Below are positions 7,737 to 14,352 of a stretch of 21,639 nt of DNA, piece after piece. Below the pieces are notes generated by a model. The model saw only the letters and a program-made list of their open reading frames with translations, did not search any database and was not told where the DNA came from. This DNA comes from a virus: positions 1 through 21,639 of IMG/VR virus record IMGVR_UViG_3300048764_000086; one strand, 5' to 3'. Numbering within the stretch: position 1 is the stretch's first letter; the number at the start of each line of letters is the position of its first letter. A program made the position numbers and the translations under genes.

Positions 7737-8046
7737 CGTCTTCGCCCGCTTCGCCCAGCATGTCTTCAACGAGCCGCTGCTGCTGCTCGACAGCCCGGCT
7801 CATAATGGCTGGCATGCTGCCCTGCGCCATTGCCGACTCCGCGGAAGCACGCCACAACGAAGCCCACAACTCCGGCTCGGCCTTGACAGCTTCAGACTCG
7901 GCCCGAGCGCGCAGAATCTCTATCGGCGGCCACGGGAGCGTCGAATCGTGCTCGTCGGCCACTCGAAGCAAATGAGCGTTCACGAGTTCGGTCCACCGTC
8001 GCTGTACGTCATACTGCACCGCGATGGCTGCCCCGCCGTCACTCAT
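7729..8046 (-). CDS. hypothetical helical protein
   Basis: This 105-residue protein starts at ATG 8046, overlapping the regulator gene's stop by 8 bp (ATGAGTGA). It overlaps the next gene, a glycosyltransferase, by 8 bp as well. The sequence (MSDGGAAIAVQYDVQRRW, then LVNAHLLRVADEHDSTLPW and AIMSRAVEQQQRLVEDML) is Ala/Glu/Arg rich and predicted by eye to be mostly helical, with an acidic tail GEAGEDDE. I do not recognise the family. Position between an XRE regulator and the glycosylation block suggests co-expression with both, nothing more. Confidence 0.6.
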   Translation of the reverse strand: MSDGGAAIAVQYDVQRRWTELVNAHLLRVADEHDSTLPWPPIEILRARAESEAVKAEPELWASLWRASAESAMAQGSMPAIMSRAVEQQQRLVEDMLGEAGEDDE

Positions 8047-8263
8047 CGACGGCCTCAAACTCGTCGGGCCACAACAACTCCGGGGTAGTTTCAAGCGCCG
8101 CGGCAATCCTGATCATCGTGGGCAGTTTCGGAATGTAGCCTCCCTCGGTCATCGAGATCAACGCCTTGTTGCACTTCGACTTTGACGCCAGAATCTCAAT
8201 GTGCATCCCGAGTTGCTTGCGTCGGGCGATCATCAGGCTTTCGTCGCGGGCACGGCTCATCAT
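8039..8263 (-). CDS. XRE-type HTH transcriptional regulator
   Basis: This 74-residue protein starts at ATG 8263 (a second ATG at 8260 and a TTG at 8269 are alternatives). It is essentially one HTH domain. IARRKQLGMHIEILASK gives helices 1 and 2, SKCNKALISMTEGGYIPK is the recognition region, and MIRIAAALETTPELLW is the closing helix-turn typical of Cro/CI-like XRE proteins. No Shine-Dalgarno is visible, and paired TTTTCAAA elements lie at and just upstream of its start, so autoregulation is likely. It may control the two divergent small genes at 8313-8646 and the glycosylation cluster that follows it on the minus strand. It is too short to be a CI repressor with a dimerisation or cleavage domain. 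Confidence 0.8.
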   Translation of the reverse strand: MMSRARDESLMIARRKQLGMHIEILASKSKCNKALISMTEGGYIPKLPTMIRIAAALETTPELLWPDEFEAVDE

Positions 8264-8312
8264 TTTCAAACCAGGCTATCCGTGCGTTTTCAAAACCCGG
8301 TAGACTCAGGGC
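8263..8312. promoter_or_regulatory. divergent control region with paired TTTTCAAA operators
   Basis: Only 49 bp separate the XRE regulator start from the plus-strand gene at 8313. Two similar elements lie 24 bp apart: TTTTCAAACC at 8263-8272 and the perfect 11-bp palindrome GTTTTCAAAAC at 8286-8296. They are AT-rich in a GC-rich setting, and the first one touches the regulator's start codons. This is the expected arrangement for XRE operators controlling divergent transcription. No strong -35/-10 pair could be fixed on either strand. Confidence 0.5.
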
Positions 8313-8474
8313 ATGAGCGATACCAGCGCAGTAGACCCTCGCCACGAAGCAATCAAGGCATTGAATGAGCTGGGAACTGGAGGCCCCGGTGGCAGTCTTG
8401 ATCGAAACGACAGGAAGGCCCTCGTGTTCGCAGTCCTCTACCTAGCCGATGTTCTGAAGGCTCGCGATGGCTAG
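8313..8474 (+). CDS. hypothetical small protein
   Basis: A 53-residue reading frame begins with ATG at 8313 (MSDTSAVDPRHEAIKALNEL) and ends KARDG at the TAG at 8474. It is transcribed opposite to all neighbouring late genes and away from the XRE regulator. A Gly-rich turn (GTGGPGGS) separates two helical halves. AGGG lies close before the ATG. It overlaps the next plus-strand gene by 8 bp, which supports translation. I recognise no family. In context it looks like a moron-type gene expressed independently of the late operon. Confidence 0.55.
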   Translation: MSDTSAVDPRHEAIKALNELGTGGPGGSLDRNDRKALVFAVLYLADVLKARDG

Positions 8475-8646
8475 ACCGAAGCTTGCGAAGACACTCTCAC
8501 AAGAACACGAAGCCGAAGCGGAACGTGCCTACGCTGCCGGCCAAGCCGCATCCGACTCGACGACCTCAACCGCCTGGATGCTCGCAGCGAACTACTCCGC
8601 AACGATGGCTGTGCTGTACGAGCTTAGAACAAAAGCGGGCGCCTGA
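8467..8646 (+). CDS. hypothetical small helical protein
   Basis: A 59-residue frame starts at ATG 8467, overlapping the previous stop in ATGGCTAG. The protein (MARPKLAKTLSQEHEAEAER, then AYAAGQAASDSTTSTAWMLA) is Ala/Glu-rich and helical and ends YELRTKAGA. Its last codons lie inside the stem of the late-operon terminator (8635-8661), so the 3' end of this gene and the capsid terminator on the other strand share the same bases. No family is recognised. It probably forms a two-gene unit with the gene before it. Confidence 0.5.
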   Translation: MARPKLAKTLSQEHEAEAERAYAAGQAASDSTTSTAWMLAANYSATMAVLYELRTKAGA

Positions 8647-8661
8647 TCGGAAGGCGCCCGC
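8631..8661 (-). terminator. intrinsic terminator of the capsid operon
   Basis: A perfect 9-bp stem, GCGGGCGCC at 8635-8643 and GGCGCCCGC at 8653-8661, encloses a 9-nt loop. Read on the minus strand the hairpin is followed by TTTTGTTC (8634 down to 8627), the U-tract expected of a rho-independent terminator. On the plus strand no U-tract follows, so it acts leftward only. It lies 27 nt beyond the major capsid gene stop. Confidence 0.8.
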
Positions 8662-8666
8662 GGTCC

Positions 8667-8689
8667 AGTCTGAACAGGACGGTCAGACT
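8667..8689 (-). other. second hairpin at the capsid gene stop
   Basis: AGTCTGA at 8667-8673 pairs with TCAGACT at 8683-8689 around a 9-nt loop. It overlaps the TAG of the capsid gene and stands just before the main terminator on the minus strand. It has no U-tract. It may protect the 3' end of the capsid mRNA or aid termination. Confidence 0.45.
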
Positions 8690-9803
8690 AGAAGGTTGTG
8701 AGCACCGGCCCGATCACCGTGCACAGATCAGGCGCAACCAGCTGCTCAACCACGTTCTCCCAAACCCTGATGTTCTCGAGCGGCGGATCAAGCTCCCACC
8801 AACGGTCAACCACGATGCTCTGCCCCGGCGCGCCCGGCTCAACACCGTTGCCGCTCGCTACCGGCAGAATCGTCCCCGGGGGCTGCGAGTCACCCGCACC
8901 ATCAGTGATCCGGCCGCGCAAAGCGTACACAACGCTCGGCTGACCCCACTGTGCGTTCGGGTCAACATACATCACCCGGGCGTAGTTGCCCCAAGTGTCC
9001 GCAAGACTCAACGGGTCGCCCGGCCGCCCCGAGTTGTACAGCGTGCCGTCAGCGATCACGATCTTCAACCCGAACAGCGTGGGCGGCAGGTTGTTCTCCC
9101 ACCCGCCCGTAACCGACTCCGGGCCTATCTGATACTTGATCTGATCCTTGATCGTGTAGTCGTTGCCGATCGCCATAGCAACCTCAAGACCGATCACCAA
9201 AGTGTTCGGGCGAATACCAGTCACCTTGTACTGGCTGAGAATCGCGGTCTGAAGATCCGTTTGGATTGCCGCCGGCGTCGTTAACGTCCCGGAATCCCAT
9301 GTCGCCCCGGTCGGTGCGAGCAGCGCGGTCTGCGTGAGACTCCCACCAAGGTTCGGTGGCAGCAGCAGGCTCGCGAGACGCACTTCCTTGTTCGTCGCGA
9401 ACTGCGTGAGCAAAGCTTGTGTTTTCGCATACTCCAAACGCAGGGCCGGGTTCGCCTGAACCATTTCCTTGCGCGTGATCTGCGTCGCAAGACGGTAGTC
9501 CGCGGTCTGATACGGCTTCAACCCGTAGTTGACGTCAATCTTCGGTGTCGGCGCGTCATCCGCGACAGCCATGTTTGATGTTCCCCCACCAAACAGCGAC
9601 GTCGGGTCGAACACCGGGTACACACCGTTGTTGTACATCACGTTCTGCGGCGTCACAATGTCGTTGTAAACGAAACCGTGCGGCGTGTAGAACCGTGCAA
9701 GGTTCTGCAGGACTTCCGGCTCAAGCTGAAGGCCAGGAAACCCGAACACTTCCTGCGACAGCGGGCCATAGGAGCCTGAAAACGGGTAGGTCGTGATCGC
9801 CAT
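8688..9803 (-). CDS. major capsid protein, HK97-type
   Basis: This 371-residue protein (MAITTYPFSGSYGPLSQEVF) follows protease and decoration genes, the standard place of the capsid gene. It has no cleavable delta domain of the long HK97 kind. Phage capsid features include TADYRLATQITRKEMVQANP (spine-helix region near 105-125), the IRPNTLVIGLEVAMAIGND block near 205, FGLKIVIADG, and the C-terminal RVWENVVEQLVAPDLC common in actinophage capsids. It starts 3 nt after the preceding stop with no Shine-Dalgarno visible, which is odd for the most abundant product and suggests translational coupling. Two hairpins follow the stop. Confidence 0.85.
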   Translation of the reverse strand: MAITTYPFSGSYGPLSQEVFGFPGLQLEPEVLQNLARFYTPHGFVYNDIVTPQNVMYNNGVYPVFDPTSLFGGGTSNMAVADDAPTPKIDVNYGLKPYQTADYRLATQITRKEMVQANPALRLEYAKTQALLTQFATNKEVRLASLLLPPNLGGSLTQTALLAPTGATWDSGTLTTPAAIQTDLQTAILSQYKVTGIRPNTLVIGLEVAMAIGNDYTIKDQIKYQIGPESVTGGWENNLPPTLFGLKIVIADGTLYNSGRPGDPLSLADTWGNYARVMYVDPNAQWGQPSVVYALRGRITDGAGDSQPPGTILPVASGNGVEPGAPGQSIVVDRWWELDPPLENIRVWENVVEQLVAPDLCTVIGPVLTTF

Positions 9804-9806
9804 GAC

Positions 9807-10370
9807 TTAGCCGGCCGCCAGTCCGCTGAGCAGTAGAGGGTTGACCCGGACCGCTACGCCCTGCCCCGGGTTACCGATGTCCATCGCACGGCCGACAGCC
9901 CACACCGGCGTGAACGTTGACGTGGACGACACACCGTAGATCACGATGTTCGAATACGAAGCACCAGTGACCGCACCAAGATTTGGCGTGAGGTTCGACA
10001 CGTTCGAAATCGGGTTTGTCACCGGCGATGCGGAGATCACACCAACATACGCGCCAAGGTTCACGGACCCCTGGACCGTCTCGCGAACAATGTTGCCAAT
10101 GTCGATCACCGAAACAGGCTTGCCGGCAACAGCGTAATCGCGGGCAAACCCGACAGGCTCGTCACTTGACGACGCGCACATCCGAACAAAAAAGCCGGGG
10201 GGGTTCGCGATCGGCGAGAAGCTCGAGGAAGTTGTGGACGCGACACCAAACGTGACCGCGGCGCCAGCGATAACGTCCGAAGCTGCGAAACACTCGATCG
10301 TGCCGCGCTTCGTGTGCCAAAAGTCCTGGTTGGTTGTCGACCCGTAGGCTGTGGATGCAGTGAAAGCCAT
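9807..10370 (-). CDS. capsid decoration/stabilisation protein
   Basis: This 187-residue protein (MAFTASTAYGSTTNQDFWHT) has a first domain with GTIECFAASDVIAGAAVTFG, resembling the small beta-barrel of head-decoration proteins, and a Gly/Ser/Val-rich remainder. It lies between protease/scaffold and major capsid genes, the usual slot for a decoration protein. The ATG shares its first base with the TAA of the protease gene (TAATG), with GGAG 5 nt before it. It should bind the outside of the capsid lattice. The assignment rests on position, size and the barrel-like N-terminus. Confidence 0.7.
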   Translation of the reverse strand: MAFTASTAYGSTTNQDFWHTKRGTIECFAASDVIAGAAVTFGVASTTSSSFSPIANPPGFFVRMCASSSDEPVGFARDYAVAGKPVSVIDIGNIVRETVQGSVNLGAYVGVISASPVTNPISNVSNLTPNLGAVTGASYSNIVIYGVSSTSTFTPVWAVGRAMDIGNPGQGVAVRVNPLLLSGLAAG

Positions 10371-10924
10371 TAGAGCTCCAGCTCCAGTTCGCCCTTGAGA
10401 TGCTCGTCAAGGACACGGTTGTAATCGGTCTTCGGAAGCTTGTTGTCCTTGATGTGCTGCCAGATCGCGGAGTCCAGTGTCTTTGTCTCGCTGCCAACCG
10501 GAACGGTGGTCGTGTTGTTCCACCCCGAAGGCTTCGTGTTCACGATGACCGGGCCCTCGTCAAGGAGCTTCAACGTCGCGTCGGCGTCAAGGGTGTAGAA
10601 GTGGCGTGAAGACTCTTCCTGGCCGGCGACAGCACGACCAGCCTCAAGCGCCCTAGTCCAGGCGATCTCAAACTTCTGCTGGTGAAGCTCGTTCGCCGCA
10701 GCGCGGCCCGCGGTCGCGTCGCTGCGAAGGCCCGCAAGTTCTGTCGAGTCAAGAAGAACCTTGTGCTCGTCGGCAGCCAGCTGCTCAAGCGTCTTCACCG
10801 GCTCCGTAACCGGTGGCGCTGTGGCCTTCTCAAGAAGCGTTACGACCGCTGCCTCGACAGCCGCATCATCCGCGGTGTCGTCCAGGTCGAGAAGCTTCAG
10901 AGTGTTGTCGGTGACCGTTGCCAT
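10370..10924 (-). CDS. possible nested scaffold protein (internal start)
   Basis: Within the protease gene an in-frame ATG at 10924 opens MATVTDNTLKLLDLDDTADD, exactly where the helical scaffold part begins. GAAGAAG directly precedes it, and a GATAGTC copy lies 14 nt upstream (10939-10945). The product would be 184 residues. In Mu the scaffold Z is made from an in-frame internal start in protease gene I, so the same arrangement is plausible here. This is inferred, and the longer fusion may be the only product. Confidence 0.4.
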   Translation of the reverse strand: MATVTDNTLKLLDLDDTADDAAVEAAVVTLLEKATAPPVTEPVKTLEQLAADEHKVLLDSTELAGLRSDATAGRAAANELHQQKFEIAWTRALEAGRAVAGQEESSRHFYTLDADATLKLLDEGPVIVNTKPSGWNNTTTVPVGSETKTLDSAIWQHIKDNKLPKTDYNRVLDEHLKGELELEL

Positions 10925-11644
10925 CTTCTTCGCAGGCTGACTATCCGCACCGAACCCCGGCAGACTAGACAGACTCACACCAAGCTCCGAAGCCCTGCGC
11001 TTGATCAGTTTCTTTGCCGCAGCCGCGTCACCATGACCGGACGCCGCAAGGATCGCCGCCGCGTGCAGCTGCGCCACGTTCCTGATCGGATAGGAACCGT
11101 CCGGCAGCGAGTTGCCTTCCTTCAGCGCAAGCTTGCGCTCCGCCGCATCAACATCCAGCAGCGTCAACTCGTCTTCCATCGCCTCCACCAAAGCGTCCGC
11201 CGACGCAAGACTGATCCTGCGCATGTTCAAATGCGGCTTGTTCGTTAGCGCGCCACCCATCAAGGCGTTCGTGATGTCGGCGCCAGTCTCGTCCGTTGTG
11301 TCCCCGTAGGTTGGGGAGAAAAACAGGTAGCGCTTGTCCTCAATCGCGCTCCTGCCGATCGGCGTCCACTCCACGTCAGCCATCGGCACACCATCAACCA
11401 GATCAACGTCGGTGATCCATCCCGCCGCCTCAGTCCTGCGAGGCTGACGGTCAGCCGAATGGTCAAGGTCAATCAAAGCCCTGTGGTCGGGCAGCCGTGC
11501 CAAGCTCGCCTTCCACGAAGCGACATCCTGCTCGGTGATCGAGAACTCACCGTACTTCTTGTGGTGGAACGTCCCGAGCTTCGCGACCTGCAACCGGCCT
11601 GTCGCTGTGGCAGGCGCGTCAAGCAAAACCGAGAACTCACCCAT
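10370..11644 (-). CDS. prohead protease fused to scaffold, Mu I-like
   Basis: This 424-residue protein begins MGEFSVLLDAPATATG. The N-terminal part matches the Mu gene I family: VAKLGTFHHKKYGEF near 20-34, ALIDLDHSADRQ with the IDxDH motif at 58-62, AAGWITDVDL, and FFSPTY near 108, then GGALTNKPHL. Near 170-222 is a second segment (LPDGSYPIRNVAQLHAA to KRRASELG) that resembles a small domain often fused to phage proteases. The C-terminal 180 residues are Ala/Glu/Lys-rich and helical, as in scaffolds. The protease should cut the scaffold and perhaps other head proteins during assembly. GATAGTC lies 7 nt before its ATG. Codons 19-28 hold the 29-bp repeat shared with an early gene. Confidence 0.8.
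   Translation of the reverse strand: MGEFSVLLDAPATATGRLQVAKLGTFHHKKYGEFSITEQDVASWKASLARLPDHRALIDLDHSADRQPRRTEAAGWITDVDLVDGVPMADVEWTPIGRSAIEDKRYLFFSPTYGDTTDETGADITNALMGGALTNKPHLNMRRISLASADALVEAMEDELTLLDVDAAERKLALKEGNSLPDGSYPIRNVAQLHAAAILAASGHGDAAAAKKLIKRRASELGVSLSSLPGFGADSQPAKKMATVTDNTLKLLDLDDTADDAAVEAAVVTLLEKATAPPVTEPVKTLEQLAADEHKVLLDSTELAGLRSDATAGRAAANELHQQKFEIAWTRALEAGRAVAGQEESSRHFYTLDADATLKLLDEGPVIVNTKPSGWNNTTTVPVGSETKTLDSAIWQHIKDNKLPKTDYNRVLDEHLKGELELEL
11561..11589. repeat. 29-bp repeat, copy in protease gene
   Basis: These 29 bases are identical, in the same orientation on the plus strand, to 18286-18314 near the start of the first early gene. After one mismatch, three more bases match. 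Here they lie on the non-coding strand of the protease gene and correspond to mRNA nucleotides 56-84. A match this long by chance in a window of this size is negligible. Confidence 0.9.
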
Positions 11645-11651
11645 ACCAGCG

Positions 11652-11658
11652 GACTATC
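11652..11658 (-). promoter_or_regulatory. GATAGTC start-associated element (copy 3)
   Basis: GATAGTC followed by CGCT lies 7 nt before the protease ATG at 11644, just after the TAG of the 23-residue membrane peptide. Spacing and sequence match the copies before 1291 and 14025. No Shine-Dalgarno is present. Confidence 0.5.
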
Positions 11659-11660
11659 GG

Positions 11661-11732
11661 CTAGCGCAGCCGCCCAAACACGTAGACCGCGCAAACAACG
11701 ATCGCGGCCACAATCAAAATCGTGATCAGCAT
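11661..11732 (-). CDS. tiny single-pass membrane peptide
   Basis: An ATG at 11732, one base after the portal gene's TAG, opens a 23-residue frame: MLITILIVAAIVVCAVYVFG then RLR and stop. It is almost entirely one transmembrane helix with a positively charged C-terminal end, so the C-terminus should stay cytoplasmic. GGGGTGG lies just upstream as a possible ribosome site. It fills most of the gap between the portal and protease genes. Function is unknown, and such peptides in head operons are often overlooked because of size. Confidence 0.5.
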   Translation of the reverse strand: MLITILIVAAIVVCAVYVFGRLR

Positions 11733-11733
11733 C

Positions 11734-14025
11734 CTATCCACCCCCCGCCGACGGATCGTCGCTCATCAAATACACGATCATGCAACGGCACCTGTCGCCA
11801 CCCTGACAGTCCGGGTTCGGGCAGTCCGGCAGATCATTCAACTCCTGCACGTCGCCGGTGTCCGCAGCCTCACAGTCATCGCAAGTATTGTCGTCCAACA
11901 CGCTCGTGTACACGCCGGCCACAGCACCATTAGCGACCGCGGCATCGTAACGTCCGTCACCGATCTGCGGCGAAGCATTCGACAGGGCTTCCAAATGCAA
12001 CTGTCCGGCCGCAGCCTGAGACGCAGCCACACCCGCATCCCTGACACCGGCCACGTTGACCTGCGCAACCTTCGCCGAGATAGCGTTTGCGATCGCCACG
12101 GCAGAGTTCTCCGCCCGCACCCTCGCCCGACCGAATCGTGCACCAACCGCGCCAAGCACACTCGCAACATCAAGCTGCTTCTGCTGCTTCGCGAGCTCGT
12201 CGACCACCGTCTGATGGCCCACACGGTACAGTCGCTCGTATTCGCCCTGTATCGCATCGGCTAGTTCGCCAGTATCTGGCTGTGCTGGATGAGCACGCCC
12301 GCTGGCAATCTGTTCGGCAAGCCTTGACGCGGCCGGTAAAGCCGCTGTCTCGATCCCTGTTCTTGCGCTGTCGAACGCTGCCCGCAGCTTGTCCTGCGAC
12401 AACACCGCGTCATGCCAACGATCCAGCTTCTTCGGTGACGCCGGGCCCTTCCCCGGAAACGCCGGGGCAGTCGTAGGATCACCGGCAGGCTTCCGGCCGC
12501 TAGGCAACTCGCTCGGCTTCGCTTCGGGTGCGATCGTCTCCGGCGACTGCAACACCGGATTCATCTGCGGCCCATTCGCCTGCAACGCCGAAGCCTTCAA
12601 CGCCGCCTCCGACGCCGCCTCCTTCAACGATCTCACATCCGCGTTCGCCGGCGGCAAATCAGCCCTTTCACGAAGCCAGTCCTCAAGCTCCGGATCGGCC
12701 TGCATCGCACCAGCACTAATCAGCAACTGCACGTACGCCGCGATCTCGCTAAGCGAAGCCGCATCCGTCAAATTCACGCTCAACACGGGTGACCCGTCAG
12801 CGTCAGGCCAGTTCAACAACCTGATCCTGTCCACCAAAGCATTCAACGGCGGCAACGGCCCGATCTGAGCGAACGCGTCAACCGCCGTCAAAAACGGGTC
12901 CATCTGAATGTCCGCCGTCGCCCTTGCCCCAACCTGATGGTGCCCGAGCTGCATGAAATCGCCAAGAAAACTCCCGGCAATACCAAGCTGATGGTACGTC
13001 AACGACGCCTGAATGCTCTCCCCGGAGCTCGAGTCGAACTTGATGACATCAACAAGCCACTCCTCACCCGGATTGCCGTTCGCGCCCTGCGAACCCGCTT
13101 TCGGGCCGGGCATCAGCACATACCCAGCCTCGTTCAAATGCAACGTCGCAAAAATCGTTTCGACCTGCGCCCGCGTTTTCGGGTCACTGTTGTTCGGCGG
13201 ATAGATGATCGGCACCCCAACAGCCTTACGCTCCTGGCCGATCGCGTCGATCCTTTCCAGCTTGTCCTTGTACATCCACGGCTTATACGCCGAGCGAAGC
13301 AGACTGACGCCCATCCAGTTGTCGCCCTCACCGCCCAGCCGGTAATACACAAGGTTCCCGGCCGGAATGATGATGTCAGGCTTGCTCGGAATGATCTGCC
13401 CGATATGCGTCATCTCGCCAAGATCGTCCTGCCACCAACGCCACACCGACCTTGGCAACCGGACCTGCAACGTTTTCGGCACCGTCAACGTGCGGCCCTT
13501 ATAGACAGTGGTTGTCCAGATCTGTTCGAACGGCGCGTACCCGGCCCTGATCATCAACGGCAACGCCTCCGACAGGTGCTGCGTGAACGACGGCCGCATA
13601 AACTGGTTGAGCGCCCACCAGATCGTGTCCGCAATCTCACGGTCCTGATCCGTAGCGTCATCGCCACCAAACGGATTCAACGTCCAAGACCCGGCCTGAA
13701 CAGGACTCGAGATCATCAACACCAGCCTGCGAATGTCCGGGTCCGTCCGGTACATCTCATCAAACATGTACTGGCCGGTCGGGCCAATCAGTTTCGGGTT
13801 CAGCTCATCCCACTGCGGCAAGCCCCAGTAGTTCGCTCTGCCTGTCTGGCCGAAGCTCACACCAAGCTGCGGTCTCGGCTCGTTCGCTGGTGACGGCGGT
13901 GTCGGGGTGTGCCCGAGCGTGATCTCGCCGGGCGCGATACCGTTCATCGGACGACCGAAAAATCCTCTCAGGGCGTCAGCGAACGCGACACCGCCCTGCT
14001 TGCCGTTACCGTTCTGCGACGCCAT
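11734..14025 (-). CDS. portal protein (DUF935-type) fused to MuF-like domain
   Basis: This 763-residue protein (MASQNGNGKQGGVAFADALR) has an N-terminal portal part with MYRTDPDIRRLVLMISSPVQ near 90, AGSWTLNP, and the GVSLLRSAYKPWMYKDKLER block near 240, as in Mu gp29/DUF935 portals. A Pro/Ala/Lys linker follows near 510-550. The C-terminal part (LDRWHDAVLSQDKLRAAFD onward) is MuF-like and helical. It ends in a Cys-rich segment with TCDDCEAADTGD, CPNPDCQGGDRCRCMIVYL, the 'D..tC..C...dG' type seen in MuF proteins. The portal forms the dodecameric DNA gate and the MuF part probably lines the head interior. It starts 6 nt after a GATAGTC element, with no Shine-Dalgarno. The fusion is longer than either usual protein. 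Confidence 0.85.
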   Translation of the reverse strand: MASQNGNGKQGGVAFADALRGFFGRPMNGIAPGEITLGHTPTPPSPANEPRPQLGVSFGQTGRANYWGLPQWDELNPKLIGPTGQYMFDEMYRTDPDIRRLVLMISSPVQAGSWTLNPFGGDDATDQDREIADTIWWALNQFMRPSFTQHLSEALPLMIRAGYAPFEQIWTTTVYKGRTLTVPKTLQVRLPRSVWRWWQDDLGEMTHIGQIIPSKPDIIIPAGNLVYYRLGGEGDNWMGVSLLRSAYKPWMYKDKLERIDAIGQERKAVGVPIIYPPNNSDPKTRAQVETIFATLHLNEAGYVLMPGPKAGSQGANGNPGEEWLVDVIKFDSSSGESIQASLTYHQLGIAGSFLGDFMQLGHHQVGARATADIQMDPFLTAVDAFAQIGPLPPLNALVDRIRLLNWPDADGSPVLSVNLTDAASLSEIAAYVQLLISAGAMQADPELEDWLRERADLPPANADVRSLKEAASEAALKASALQANGPQMNPVLQSPETIAPEAKPSELPSGRKPAGDPTTAPAFPGKGPASPKKLDRWHDAVLSQDKLRAAFDSARTGIETAALPAASRLAEQIASGRAHPAQPDTGELADAIQGEYERLYRVGHQTVVDELAKQQKQLDVASVLGAVGARFGRARVRAENSAVAIANAISAKVAQVNVAGVRDAGVAASQAAAGQLHLEALSNASPQIGDGRYDAAVANGAVAGVYTSVLDDNTCDDCEAADTGDVQELNDLPDCPNPDCQGGDRCRCMIVYLMSDDPSAGGG

Positions 14026-14031
14026 CTAGCC

Positions 14032-14038
14032 GACTATC
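14032..14038 (-). promoter_or_regulatory. GATAGTC start-associated element (copy 4)
   Basis: TGATAGTCGGCT stands between the TAG at 14040 and the portal ATG at 14025, with GATAGTC 6 nt from the start. The stretch from the preceding TAC codon to ATGGCG closely matches that before the tail-fibre gene at 1291. Confidence 0.5.
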
Positions 14039-14039
14039 A

Positions 14040-14231
14040 CTAGTAGGCGCGGCCGTGGCCGTCGCGCGGAGCACTCGTCGTCAGATGATGCTTGCCGCAC
14101 GACTGGCATTTGTACACCCACCGCTTGCCCGGCGTTTTCTTCGCAGCCGCCACCGCGTTGCGACGATGCGGAAACGCCGTCTTGCTGCACAGCCAGTGCT
14201 TGACGATCACCCGTTGCGTCTTATACGCCAT
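14040..14231 (-). CDS. small zinc-ribbon-like protein
   Basis: This 63-residue protein starts at ATG 14231, overlapping the previous gene by 11 bp. It is basic (MAYKTQRVIVKHWLCSKTAF) and carries YKCQSCGKHHLTT near residue 45. The pattern 'y.C..C..wHLTs' is shared by many small actinophage proteins encoded near the terminase, with Cys-x2-Cys and a following His that probably bind zinc. A nucleic-acid binding role is inferred. No nuclease motif is visible. Confidence 0.6.
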   Translation of the reverse strand: MAYKTQRVIVKHWLCSKTAFPHRRNAVAAAKKTPGKRWVYKCQSCGKHHLTTSAPRDGHGRAY

Positions 14232-14352
14232 CAGAGGCGGACTGTTCCCGCGCATACGCGGCTGCGTCTAGCTCGTCAAGAATCGTTAAACTCTTCAACA
14301 GCGTTGAACAGTTATGGTCCCCTGCTTGCCGTGCGTCCGTCTCATCGTGCAT
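14221..14352 (-). CDS. hypothetical small acidic protein
   Basis: A 43-residue frame starts at ATG 14352 (MHDETDARQAGDHNCSTLLK), preceded by AAAAGGG at about 7 nt, a fair ribosome site. It overlaps its neighbours by 11 bp on each side. A longer frame upstream to 14547 merely shadows the next gene. The product is acidic and helical at the C-terminus (ILDELDAAAYAREQSAS). No family is recognised. Confidence 0.5.
   Translation of the reverse strand: MHDETDARQAGDHNCSTLLKSLTILDELDAAAYAREQSASDGV

Noticed and set aside
10201-10230. GGGGGG run in the decoration gene as a slippage site
   Set aside because: The gene continues in one frame through the run and no alternative frame of interest follows.
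12937-13893. Plus-strand frame of 318 codons
   Set aside because: It is antisense to the portal gene, with the same shadow composition.
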